Shown here in pieces: positions 34,489-43,173 of a stretch of 64,000 nucleotides of DNA. Source of the stretch: Microbacterium sp. 1S1. GTDB lineage: Bacteria > Actinomycetota > Actinomycetes > Actinomycetales > Microbacteriaceae. Every line of letters begins with the position of its first letter. Position 1 is the first letter of the stretch. The notes under the pieces are model-generated. The model made no database searches, was not told where the DNA came from, and saw only the letters and a program-made list of their open reading frames with translations. Both the position numbers and the translations under genes were made by a program. The stretch lies in contig NZ_CP043430.1 in NCBI RefSeq assembly GCF_008271365.1, positions 2,976,001 to 3,040,000 on the forward strand, in the 5' to 3' direction.

Positions 34489-35412
34489 TCAGCCGACGAC
34501 CGCGACGTCCGGGGACGTGACGTCGATCGAGGCGGCGTCGGGGTTCTTCACGAGCGCCGCCGAGAGTGCGAGCGCCTTCAGGCCCGAGTCCTCCTGGCTC
34601 CCCCAGACCACGGTGAGCCCGGAGTCCAGCGTGAGGGTGACGTCGTCTGCCGTCGAGGCGCGGACACCGGTGAGCGCGCTACGGATGTCGGCAGGAAGCG
34701 CGCGAACGACGAGCCCGGCGCTCCGGAACGCCCGGGAGTCCACACCGCCCTCGACCTCCACCAACGGCTGCCCGTCGGGCCGGTCCGCCGTGGTCGACAG
34801 GGCGACCCCGGCGGCATCCACGAGCGTGAACCCGGCGCCTGACTCGATGACCCCGATCGGCGTGCGCTCCACGATCCGCACGGTGAGGTCGTGGGGCGGC
34901 CGCGCCTCCAGTGCGTATGTCTCGATCAGGGGGAATGCCAGCAGGGCTGCCTTGACCTCGCTCGTGTCGACCAGCGCGAGCGGAGTGCCGAGCTGATCGT
35001 CCAGTGCGCCCTCGATCACCGCGGGATCGATCGTCGTCGCCCCGGTGACGGTGATGCGCTGCACCGCGAACAGCGGACTGTAGGCCGCGGCCACGCTCCC
35101 ACCGATCAACAGCACCACGACCCCGAGAACACTGAGCCACACGATCCGGCGTCGCCGAGACCGCTGGGTGAACCGGCGGATCTCCGCGCGGAGGGCCTTG
35201 CGGCGGGCGCGGGCCGCACGCCAGACGTCCATCGAGGAACTCGGTCCGACGCGCTCCTCCTCGCCTGCGGCCGCCGGCTCGACGGCCGACGCCGGAGAGT
35301 CGTCCACGGTCGGTGTCAGCGACGAGCCGCGCCGACGGGAGATCCCCTCGGGGGACGCATCCGTGTGCTCCGGGGTGTCCGGGGCGCTCGGGAGCGGAGG
35401 CGGCCGGCGCAT
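34489..35412 (-). CDS. ftsQ: Cell division protein FtsQ
   Basis: A 307-residue bitopic divisome protein. About 110 cytoplasmic residues rich in Pro, Ser and Arg precede one membrane helix (IVWLSVLGVVVLLIGGSVA). A POTRA domain follows (FAVQRITVTGATTIDPAVIE), then the FtsQ beta domain. It links FtsL/FtsB-type proteins to the septal synthase. It begins 3 bases after the murC stop. The ATG at 35412 gives a long N-terminus, and a later start (for example at SSSMDVWRAARAR) cannot be excluded. Confidence 0.93.
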   Translation of the reverse strand: MRRPPPLPSAPDTPEHTDASPEGISRRRGSSLTPTVDDSPASAVEPAAAGEEERVGPSSSMDVWRAARARRKALRAEIRRFTQRSRRRRIVWLSVLGVVVLLIGGSVAAAYSPLFAVQRITVTGATTIDPAVIEGALDDQLGTPLALVDTSEVKAALLAFPLIETYALEARPPHDLTVRIVERTPIGVIESGAGFTLVDAAGVALSTTADRPDGQPLVEVEGGVDSRAFRSAGLVVRALPADIRSALTGVRASTADDVTLTLDSGLTVVWGSQEDSGLKALALSAALVKNPDAASIDVTSPDVAVVG

Positions 35413-35415
35413 GGG

Positions 35416-36816
35416 CTACGCCTCGTCGGTCCGGCGCAGTGACTCCAGCACCTGCGGGATGATCTGGTAGACGTTGCCGCAGCCGAGGGTCACGACGAAG
35501 TCCCCGTCGCGCGCGACGGAAGCGGTGTAGTCGGCGGCCTCCTGCCAGTCCGCGACGAAGTGCACGCGGGACGGGTCGGCGAACGCGCCGCTCACCAGTT
35601 CGCCGGTGACCCCGGGCACGGGATCCTCCCTGGCACCGTAGACGTCGAGCATCACCGTGTGGTCGGCGAGCTCCTCCAGGACGTCGGCGAACTCCTGGTA
35701 CATGTGCTGCGTCCGCGAGTACGTATGCGGCTGCTGGATGGCGATCAGACGCCCGGAGCCGGCGAGGCTGCGCATGGCCTCCAGCGCGGCACGCACCTCG
35801 GTCGGGTGGTGGGAGTAATCGTCGTAGACGGTGACCCCGCGCTCCTCGCCGTGTCGCTCGAGGCGACGGACGGTCCCCGCGAAGCCCTCCACGGCGCGGA
35901 CGGCCTCGCGGAGCGGGTGCCCAAGGGCCAGAAGCACGGCGACGGCGCCCGTCGCGTTGATCGCATTGTGCACACCGGGGACGGCGAGCTGCATGCGCTC
36001 CGCCTGGCCGTCGTGCGAGACGACGGCGGTGACGGGACCCGACGTGATGATCTCGCTGACGCGGACGTCGGCGCCCTCGGCCTGTCCGAACGTGAGGACA
36101 CGCGGGTGGGACAGTCCGGCCAGCACTCGCAGCGCCCCGGGATCGTCACTGGAGATGACGACCGCTTCGGTCGCCGCATCCGCGAACCGCACGAACGCAT
36201 CGTGGAAGGCCTCGTCGGAACCGTAGTGGTCGAGGTGGTCGGGATCGACGTTCGTGATGAGCGCCACGGCCGTGTCGTAGAGGAGGAAGGTGCCGTCGGA
36301 CTCGTCCGCCTCGATCACGAAGAGGTCGCCGCTCCCCGTCGCACTGGAGGTGCCGAGCTGCTCGATGACACCGCCGTTGACGAAATGCGGGTCCGCACCG
36401 AGCGCGCGGAGCGCCGTGACGATCATCCCTGTGGAGGTCGTCTTCCCGTGCGCTCCGGCCACCGAGACGAGGCGTCGGCTGCCGATCAGCCAGTGCAGAG
36501 CCTGGGAGCGATGGATGACGTGCAGTCCGCGCTCCTTGGCCGTGACGAACTCGGGGTTCTCCGGCCAGATGGCGCCCGTGTGCACGACGGTGTCGGCGTC
36601 GCCGAGGTGGGCCGCGTCGTGGCCGACGTGCACGGTCGCCCCTGCAGCGGCCAGCGCGCGCAGGTTGTCGCTGTCGGCGCGGTCACTGCCGGAGACGCGG
36701 ATGCCCGCGTCGAGGAACATCTTCGCGAGGCCGCTCATCCCGGACCCACCGATGCCGATGAAGTGCGCGGAGGTGATCGTCTCGGGGATGGGGAGGGAGA
36801 GGTCGGGTCTGATCAT
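35416..36816 (-). CDS. murC: UDP-N-acetylmuramate-L-alanine ligase
   Basis: A 466-residue cytosolic Mur ligase that adds L-Ala to UDP-MurNAc. The N-terminal Rossmann motif is [14 protein letters not shown], the ATP loop is [11 protein letters not shown], and [12 protein letters not shown] and [10 protein letters not shown] mark the central and C-terminal domains. A TAGACT box 9 nt before the ATG suggests an internal promoter in the division cluster. Confidence 0.98.
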   Translation of the reverse strand: MIRPDLSLPIPETITSAHFIGIGGSGMSGLAKMFLDAGIRVSGSDRADSDNLRALAAAGATVHVGHDAAHLGDADTVVHTGAIWPENPEFVTAKERGLHVIHRSQALHWLIGSRRLVSVAGAHGKTTSTGMIVTALRALGADPHFVNGGVIEQLGTSSATGSGDLFVIEADESDGTFLLYDTAVALITNVDPDHLDHYGSDEAFHDAFVRFADAATEAVVISSDDPGALRVLAGLSHPRVLTFGQAEGADVRVSEIITSGPVTAVVSHDGQAERMQLAVPGVHNAINATGAVAVLLALGHPLREAVRAVEGFAGTVRRLERHGEERGVTVYDDYSHHPTEVRAALEAMRSLAGSGRLIAIQQPHTYSRTQHMYQEFADVLEELADHTVMLDVYGAREDPVPGVTGELVSGAFADPSRVHFVADWQEAADYTASVARDGDFVVTLGCGNVYQIIPQVLESLRRTDEA

Positions 36817-36825
36817 GTCCGCTTC

Positions 36826-36831
36826 AGTCTA
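36826..36831 (-). promoter_or_regulatory. -10 box for an internal promoter before murC (TAGACT)
   Basis: TAGACT on the minus strand, 9 nt, ATG at 36816, so the leader would be only 2-3 nt. It sits in the 42-bp gap after murG. Confidence 0.45.
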
Positions 36832-36858
36832 CTTTTCGTTCCGGCCCGGACGGCGGCG

Positions 36859-37935
36859 TCACGCCGCACCGAGCGCCCGGTCGATCATGGCCACGACGTT
36901 CTCGGTGCCGGTGCGGGTGCCCGTCGTCTCCGCGGCCTCCGCCATCCGCTGGAGGCGTTCGTGGTCGCCGAGCAGCGGCACGACGATCCGGCGCACCGCG
37001 TCGCCGTCGAAGGTCGCGTCGTCGAGGAGTTGCGCAGCCCCCGCAGCCACGGCGGAACCCGCGTTCAAGCGCTGCTCCCCGTTGCCCACCGAGTACGGCA
37101 CGTACAGCGCGGGGATCCCGAGGGCGCTGATCTCACTGACGGTCGCCGACCCCGAGCGCGACACGATCAGGTCGGCCAGGGCGAACGCGAGATCCATGCG
37201 GTCGACGTAGCGACGGAGGACGTAACCGGGCACTCCGGGATCCGGCAGCTCACTGCGCTCCCCCGTCACATGCAGCAGCTGCCAGCCCGCGGCGAGGATG
37301 TCCGACCAGGAGTCGGCGAGGGCGTCGTTGAGCCGCTGGGCGCCGAGCGAGCCGCCGAAGACGAGGAGCACGGGCCGATCGGCATCGAGCCCGAAATACT
37401 CCGCCGCCTCCGCACGCCGCGCCCCCCGGTCGAGGGTGATGACCTCCCGGCGCAGCGGCATGCCCACCACCTCGCTCCTGCGCAGCGGTGTCCCGGCGAA
37501 CGCGACGCCGACCCCCGCCGCCGCGCGGGCGCCCAGGACGTTGGCCAGGCCCGGCTTCGCGTTGGCCTCGTGCACGACGAAAGGGATGTGCTCTCGGCGC
37601 GCGGCGACGTAGGCGGGGGCGGAGGCATAGCCGCCGAAACCCACGACGACATCGATGCCGTGCTGCCTGATGTGTGCGCGCACCTGCGCGATCGCCCGGC
37701 GGAACCGGCCGGGGAACGCGGCGGCCTGGGGGTTCGGCCGCCGCGGGAACGGCACTTTGTCGACGATGAGCAGCTCGTAGCCACGCTCGGGGACGAGCCG
37801 CGACTCGAGGCCTTCCGCCGTGCCGAGCACGAGGATCGTCGCGGACGGATCACGGTCACGGAGCGCGTCGGCGACGGCGAGCAGCGGATTGACATGGCCG
37901 GCGGTGCCACCGCCGGCGAGGAGGTACGAGGTCAC
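36859..37935 (-). CDS. murG: Lipid II synthase MurG (GlcNAc transferase)
   Basis: A 358-residue peripheral membrane glycosyltransferase that converts lipid I to lipid II. The N-terminal loop is LLAGGGTAGHVNPLLAVA and the donor-site loops include VLLVFGGSLGAQRLN and IVSRSGSATVSEISALGIP. The ATG at 37935 overlaps the ftsW stop as ATGA. Confidence 0.98.
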   Translation of the reverse strand: MTSYLLAGGGTAGHVNPLLAVADALRDRDPSATILVLGTAEGLESRLVPERGYELLIVDKVPFPRRPNPQAAAFPGRFRRAIAQVRAHIRQHGIDVVVGFGGYASAPAYVAARREHIPFVVHEANAKPGLANVLGARAAAGVGVAFAGTPLRRSEVVGMPLRREVITLDRGARRAEAAEYFGLDADRPVLLVFGGSLGAQRLNDALADSWSDILAAGWQLLHVTGERSELPDPGVPGYVLRRYVDRMDLAFALADLIVSRSGSATVSEISALGIPALYVPYSVGNGEQRLNAGSAVAAGAAQLLDDATFDGDAVRRIVVPLLGDHERLQRMAEAAETTGTRTGTENVVAMIDRALGAA

Positions 37936-39137
37936 CTGGTGACCCTACCCCGCTCGACTGACTGCTTCTCCACGACGGGGATCGTCCGTGCGAAGGCCAG
38001 CAGCACGCCGCATGCCACAAGGACCGCGAACAGCGCCGTGCCACCCTGGGACATGAACGGCAGCGGGACGCCCATGACGGGGAAGACGCCGATCACGACG
38101 CCGATGTTCAGCACGGCCTGTCCCACGATCCACACCGTGATCCCGCCGGCCGCGACGCGGATGAACGGGTCCGGCGTCTTGCGGATCACGTGGAACGCGC
38201 CGACCGTGAAGAACGTGAACAGAGCGAGCACCACGATGCAGCCGATCAGGCCCAGCTCCTCGCCGACGATGGCGAAGATGAAGTCGTTGCCCGCCGCGGG
38301 GAGCCAGCCGTACTTCTCCTGCGAGTTACCGAGACCGAGTCCGAAGATCCCGCCGGAGGCCATGCCCCAGATGCCGTGGATCGACTGGTAGCAGTCCGTG
38401 TAGTACAGCGCCATGTCATCGCAGGTCGCCGTGATCCGGCGCATGCGGTCCTCGCTGGAGAGCGCGTACGCGAGCACCGCGATCACCCCGAGGATCATCG
38501 GGATGATGAACAACCGCAGCTTGACGCCGGAGAAGAAGAGGCAGCCGAGGAGGATGAGGACCATGACCATGGCGGTGCCGAGGTCCTTCCCCGCAAGCAC
38601 CGTCCCGATCGCCAAGGCTCCGACGGGGACCACAGGGATGAAGACGTGATGCCAGGTGCCGAGCATGGTCTGTTTGCGCAGCAGGACTGCGGCGATCCAC
38701 AGGGCGAGGGCGAGCTTGAGGAACTCCGACGGCTGCATCTGGAAACCCGCCACCTGGATCCAGTTCCGGTTTCCGCCGTCGGCGACGCCGAGCGGGGTGA
38801 ACACGAGGAGCTGGAGGGCCACGGCGCCGAACAGCGCCGGCCATGCCATGCGCTTGAGGAAGGCGATTGGGAAACGGCTGATGAGGAACATCAGCGGAAC
38901 ACCGAGCAGCGCGAAGACGCCCTGACGCAACACACCGTCCAACGGGTTCTGCGCCTTCGCCACCGCGGTGGCACTCGTCGCCGACAGGACCATGACGAGA
39001 CCGAAGATCGTGAGGAGCAGAGCGGTCGAGGCGATCAGCAGGAACTCGGTCGACACCGGGGTGAACCGGCGGCCGAGCGACACCCGCGCCGCGAGACCAC
39101 CCGACTCAGAGCGCGGAGGGCGAGCCACCTGCGTCAT
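37932..39137 (-). CDS. ftsW: SEDS septal peptidoglycan polymerase FtsW
   Basis: A 401-residue protein with about ten membrane helices. It polymerises glycan strands at the septum with FtsI. Family strings include FLKLALALWIAA, GKDLGTAMVMVLIL and NDFIFAIVGEELGLIG. MGVPLPFMSQGGTALFA is the conserved C-terminal signature. Its start lies 32 bases inside the 3' end of murD, so the two are coupled. Confidence 0.97.
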   Translation of the reverse strand: MTQVARPPRSESGGLAARVSLGRRFTPVSTEFLLIASTALLLTIFGLVMVLSATSATAVAKAQNPLDGVLRQGVFALLGVPLMFLISRFPIAFLKRMAWPALFGAVALQLLVFTPLGVADGGNRNWIQVAGFQMQPSEFLKLALALWIAAVLLRKQTMLGTWHHVFIPVVPVGALAIGTVLAGKDLGTAMVMVLILLGCLFFSGVKLRLFIIPMILGVIAVLAYALSSEDRMRRITATCDDMALYYTDCYQSIHGIWGMASGGIFGLGLGNSQEKYGWLPAAGNDFIFAIVGEELGLIGCIVVLALFTFFTVGAFHVIRKTPDPFIRVAAGGITVWIVGQAVLNIGVVIGVFPVMGVPLPFMSQGGTALFAVLVACGVLLAFARTIPVVEKQSVERGRVTR

Positions 39138-40641
39138 CGGCGCTCCCCCGCTCGATCCAGTCCCGCACCGCTTCGGCGAAGCGGCGGCCCCGATCCGCGT
39201 AGCTGGAGAACTGGTCGAAGGATGCCGCGGCGGGAGCGAGAAGAACGGTGCCCTCCCCGTCGGCGATCCCCGCCGCGATCTCCACGACGCGGGTCATGAC
39301 CTGTCCAGTGTCGCCAGCTTCGACCTCGAAGACCGGCACCGTGGGCGCGTGTCGCTCGAATGCCGTCACGACGGCCGTTCGATCCACGCCGATGACGACG
39401 GCGGCACGGGCGGTGGCGCCCGCGTCCGCGACGAGATCGGTGATGTCGACGCCCTTGAGATCGCCCCCGACGATCCACACCGCTCCGGGGTACGCGCGCA
39501 GCGACGACGCGGCGGCGTGCGGGTTGGTGGCCTTGGAGTCGTCGATCCAGGTGATACCGGCGTGCCGGGCGATCACCTGGATGCGGTGCGCGTCCAGCCG
39601 GAAGGACTGCAGCGCCGCATGGATCGCCTCGGGCTCGACGCCGAGCGAGCGAGCGAGAGCGCTGGCGGCGAGGATGTTCTGGACGATGTGGGGAGCCGAC
39701 AGGCCCGCGGTCTCGAGATCGGCGACCGTCGTCAGCTCCAGGGCACTCCGAGCCCGGTCGTCGAGGAACGCGCGGTCGACCAGCAAGCCCTCCACGACCC
39801 CGAGATCGCTCGGCCCCGGGATGCCGAGATCGAAACCGATGGCGCGGGCGCCCTCGACGACGTCGGCCTCCTCGACCATCCGGCGCGTGGCCTCGTCGGC
39901 CTTGTTGTAGACGCACGCGACGCGCGTGTTGCGGTACACGAGGGCCTTCGCGTCACGATACGCCTCGGCGCTGCCGTGCCACACGAGGTGGTCGTCAGCG
40001 AGGTTGAGGCACACGGACGAGTACGGGAACAGCTCGCCCTCCGGCCGCGACAGGCCGAGGTACCAGAGCTGGTGGCTGGACAGCTCGACGACGAGGACAT
40101 CGAAACCCGCGGGGTCGCGGACCGCGTCGAGCACGGGCACGCCGATGTTGCCGCACGGCGCGGCACGGAGGCCTCCGGCCACGAGCAGGGTGGCCGTGAG
40201 CTGGGTCGTCGTCGTCTTCCCGTTCGTTCCAGTGATGAGCACCCAGTCGGCCGGGGTCCCGTCCGCACGGAGCACCTTGTCGCGCACCCGCCAGGCGAGC
40301 TCGACGTCACCCCAGAGAGCGATGCCCGCCTCCTGCACCCAGCGGATGACCGGGTGTCGTGGCGCGAAGCCCGGGGACGCGATGACGACCTCCGGGGCGA
40401 ACGCCGTCAGCGCGTCGGGCACCTCATCCAGCGGGCCGAGCTCCAGACGGGCGCCGATGACCGGAAGCAGCCGGGCGTACTCCTCCTCGGCCGACTCACT
40501 GAGCACGAGCACGTCGGCGCCGAGCTCGGCCAGGGTGTCGGCCACCGAGAAGCCGGTCATGGAGAGGCCGAGGACGGCGACGCGCAGCCCCCGCCAGTCG
40601 GCGTTCCAGCTCGTCAGTTCGGCCAGGCGCTCAGCCGACAC
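39106..40641 (-). CDS. murD: UDP-N-acetylmuramoylalanine-D-glutamate ligase
   Basis: A 511-residue Mur ligase that adds D-Glu. The UDP-binding start is LRVAVLGLSMTGFSVADTLA, the ATP loop is ITGTNGKTTTTQL, and SSHQLWYL and WIDDSKATNPHAA are later motifs. Its N-terminus overlaps the mraY stop by 11 bases and its C-terminus overlaps ftsW by 32, the tightest packing in the cluster. Confidence 0.97.
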   Translation of the reverse strand: MSAERLAELTSWNADWRGLRVAVLGLSMTGFSVADTLAELGADVLVLSESAEEEYARLLPVIGARLELGPLDEVPDALTAFAPEVVIASPGFAPRHPVIRWVQEAGIALWGDVELAWRVRDKVLRADGTPADWVLITGTNGKTTTTQLTATLLVAGGLRAAPCGNIGVPVLDAVRDPAGFDVLVVELSSHQLWYLGLSRPEGELFPYSSVCLNLADDHLVWHGSAEAYRDAKALVYRNTRVACVYNKADEATRRMVEEADVVEGARAIGFDLGIPGPSDLGVVEGLLVDRAFLDDRARSALELTTVADLETAGLSAPHIVQNILAASALARSLGVEPEAIHAALQSFRLDAHRIQVIARHAGITWIDDSKATNPHAAASSLRAYPGAVWIVGGDLKGVDITDLVADAGATARAAVVIGVDRTAVVTAFERHAPTVPVFEVEAGDTGQVMTRVVEIAAGIADGEGTVLLAPAAASFDQFSSYADRGRRFAEAVRDWIERGSADDAGGSPSAL

Positions 40642-41737
40642 GGGTCAGCCACTCCACGTAGAACAGCCCGACCGCCGACACCGCGAGGAGCCCGGCGATG
40701 ATCCACATCCGTACGACGATGGTCACCTCCGACCACCCCCGCATCTCGAGGTGGTGGTGGAACGGGCTCATGAGGAAGAGCCTCTTTCCGCGGGTGATCT
40801 TGAAGTACGCGCGCTGCAGGATCACGGACCCGGACGCGAGGACGAAGACGCCGGCGATGACGAGGAGCAGCAGTTCGGTCCTGGTCATGATCGCCATGGC
40901 GGTGATGACGCCGCCGATGGCCATCGACCCGACGTCCCCCATGAAGACCTTCGCCTTCGGGGCGTTCCACCACAGGAAGCCGATGAGGCTGGCGGCGAAC
41001 GACGCCGAGATGATGGCGAGGTTGAACGGATCCCGCACCTCGTAACAGCCGCCGAGGGACCCGGGATCACCGCCGATGCAGGGCTGCTTGAACTGCCAGA
41101 AGGCGATGAGGCTGTACGCGCCGACGACGATGACGCCGGCGCCCGCGGCGAGACCGTCCAATCCGTCCGTCAGGTTCACGCTGTTGGAGGTGGCGACGCC
41201 GATGATCGAGATCCACGCGAGGTAGAGGATCCAGCCCAGGATGATGCCGAAAGCGAAGAGGTCCAGCCAGGTGATGTCTCGGAACAGGGAGATGGACGCG
41301 CTGGCCGGCATCTGCCCCCACTTGTTCGGGAAGTTCAGCGCCACGATGCCGAACGGGATCATGACGAGGAGCTGTCCGATCACCTTGCGCCACCCGGACA
41401 GGCCGAGGCTGCGCTGACTGCGCACCTTCATGTAGTCGTCGATGAACCCGACCACGCCGAAACCGACCATGAGCCAGATCACGAGGATCGCGGAGAGCGC
41501 CGGGGTCTCCCCGCTGACGAGCACGCCGGTGAAGTAGCCGACGATCGAGCCGACGATGAAGATGACGCCGCCCATCGTCGGCGTTCCCCGCTTCGCCTCG
41601 TGGCTCGGGTTTCCCGCGGCCTCGGGGGTGCGGATGACCTGACCCCATCCCCACTTCCGGAAGAGACGGAGGAAGACGGGAGTCAGGAAGAGAGTGAAGG
41701 CGAGCGAGATGGCCGCCGCCATGATGAGGGACCTCAC
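40631..41737 (-). CDS. mraY: Phospho-MurNAc-pentapeptide translocase (lipid I synthase)
   Basis: A 368-residue integral membrane enzyme that links the muropeptide to undecaprenyl phosphate. Catalytic Asp motifs are FIDDYMKVRSQ and NSVNLTDGLDGLAAG. The cytoplasmic HHH motif is in MSPFHHHLEMRGWSE. About ten helices are predicted. The ATG at 41737 overlaps the murF stop as ATGA. Confidence 0.98.
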   Translation of the reverse strand: MRSLIMAAAISLAFTLFLTPVFLRLFRKWGWGQVIRTPEAAGNPSHEAKRGTPTMGGVIFIVGSIVGYFTGVLVSGETPALSAILVIWLMVGFGVVGFIDDYMKVRSQRSLGLSGWRKVIGQLLVMIPFGIVALNFPNKWGQMPASASISLFRDITWLDLFAFGIILGWILYLAWISIIGVATSNSVNLTDGLDGLAAGAGVIVVGAYSLIAFWQFKQPCIGGDPGSLGGCYEVRDPFNLAIISASFAASLIGFLWWNAPKAKVFMGDVGSMAIGGVITAMAIMTRTELLLLVIAGVFVLASGSVILQRAYFKITRGKRLFLMSPFHHHLEMRGWSEVTIVVRMWIIAGLLAVSAVGLFYVEWLTRVG

Positions 41738-43146
41738 GAGAACAATTCTCCCAGACGATCGCCGAGATGCCGGAGGCCCACGGAGTTGGACGACTTCACC
41801 AGGACCCGGTCTCCGTCGCGCAGCTCGGTCCGGAGGTACTCGAACGCGGCGTCCTGGTCCGGGAGGTGCACGGCTTCGCTGTCCCAGGAACCTTCGCCGA
41901 CCGCGGCGAGATAGAGCCGCCGGGCCTCCGGGCCGACGACGACGATGCGCCGGATGTTGAGGCGTACGGCGAGCAGACCGATGCGGTCGTGCTCCTCCCC
42001 CGCGCTCTCGCCGAGCTCGCTCATCGCGCCGAGCACGGCGACGGTGCGCTCATCGGGGCCCGTGATCTGGGCGAGCGTCCGCAGCGCCGCCGCCATCGAG
42101 TCCGGGCTGGCGTTGTAGGCGTCGTTGATGATGCGGACCCGGTCGTTGCCCAGGGGCTGCATCCGCCAGCGCTCGGCGATCTCGACCGTCTCGAGTCGCG
42201 AGACGGCATCGGCCGGTGCCACGCCGAGCTCGACGGCGGCGGTGATGGCGGCGAGGGCGTTCGTCACATGGTGGGCTCCGAGGACGCGGAGGCGCAGCGG
42301 GAGCTCCTCTCCGGCGACCTCGACCACGCACTCCGTGCCGGAGGCCGAGACCTCGATCTCCCTGGCATGCACGGCGGCGGCGGCGGACTGACCGAAACCG
42401 ACGACCCGGAGGCCACGGCTCTCGGCGAGCTCTCGCATCGCCCACACGCGGGCGTCGTCGGCGTTGAGCACGGCCGTGCCGGGCACCCGAGCCGCCGCGA
42501 CGAGCTCGGACTTGGCCTTCGCGGTCGCCTCGATGCCGCCGAAGCCGCCCGCGTGCGCCATGCCGACCATGAGCACCACGACGAGGTCCGGTTCGACGAG
42601 ACCGGCGAGCCGCGCGATGCTGCCGGGGGCGGCGGCGCCGAACTCGCTCACGAGGAAACGGGTGTCGTGGGTGACGCGGAGCATCGTCACGGGCGCCCCG
42701 ACCTCGTTGTTGTAGGACTTCACCGGCGCGACCGTCTCGCCTTCGTCGGCGAGGATGCGGGCCAGGAAGTTCTTGGTCGTCGTCTTGCCGTTCGAGCCGG
42801 TGATGCCGACGATCCGCAGGTCGCCGCCGGCGCGGACGCGGGCCACCACCTCGCGGGCGAGTTCGCCGAGCGCGACGACGGCGTCCGGCACCACGATCTG
42901 CGAGACCGGGACCTCCACCGGGTGCTCGACGATGGCGAGGACGGCGCCGGCCTCGACGGCGGCGCCGACGAAGCGGTGCCCGTCGGTCTCCGCGCCCGGT
43001 TTGGCGACGAAGATCGACCCGGGTTCCATCGTGCGGGAGTCGGTGTCGACGATGCCGTCGACCACCGTCTCCGGTGTGTGCTCTCCGGCCACACGCAGAT
43101 CACCACCGATGGCGGCAGCGATCTCAGCGAGCGTCAGGGCGATCAT
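41734..43146 (-). CDS. murF: UDP-MurNAc-tripeptide-D-Ala-D-Ala ligase
   Basis: A 470-residue Mur ligase that adds D-Ala-D-Ala. The ATP loop is GITGSNGKTTTKNFLARIL. VKSYNNEVGAPVTMLR and NDAYNASPDSMAAALRTL are MurF-specific strings, the latter separating it from MurE. It begins only 27 bases after ftsI, where murE would normally lie. Confidence 0.97.
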   Translation of the reverse strand: MIALTLAEIAAAIGGDLRVAGEHTPETVVDGIVDTDSRTMEPGSIFVAKPGAETDGHRFVGAAVEAGAVLAIVEHPVEVPVSQIVVPDAVVALGELAREVVARVRAGGDLRIVGITGSNGKTTTKNFLARILADEGETVAPVKSYNNEVGAPVTMLRVTHDTRFLVSEFGAAAPGSIARLAGLVEPDLVVVLMVGMAHAGGFGGIEATAKAKSELVAAARVPGTAVLNADDARVWAMRELAESRGLRVVGFGQSAAAAVHAREIEVSASGTECVVEVAGEELPLRLRVLGAHHVTNALAAITAAVELGVAPADAVSRLETVEIAERWRMQPLGNDRVRIINDAYNASPDSMAAALRTLAQITGPDERTVAVLGAMSELGESAGEEHDRIGLLAVRLNIRRIVVVGPEARRLYLAAVGEGSWDSEAVHLPDQDAAFEYLRTELRDGDRVLVKSSNSVGLRHLGDRLGELFS

Positions 43147-43173
43147 GTCATCTCCATGCGCGGCTCTCGCCGG

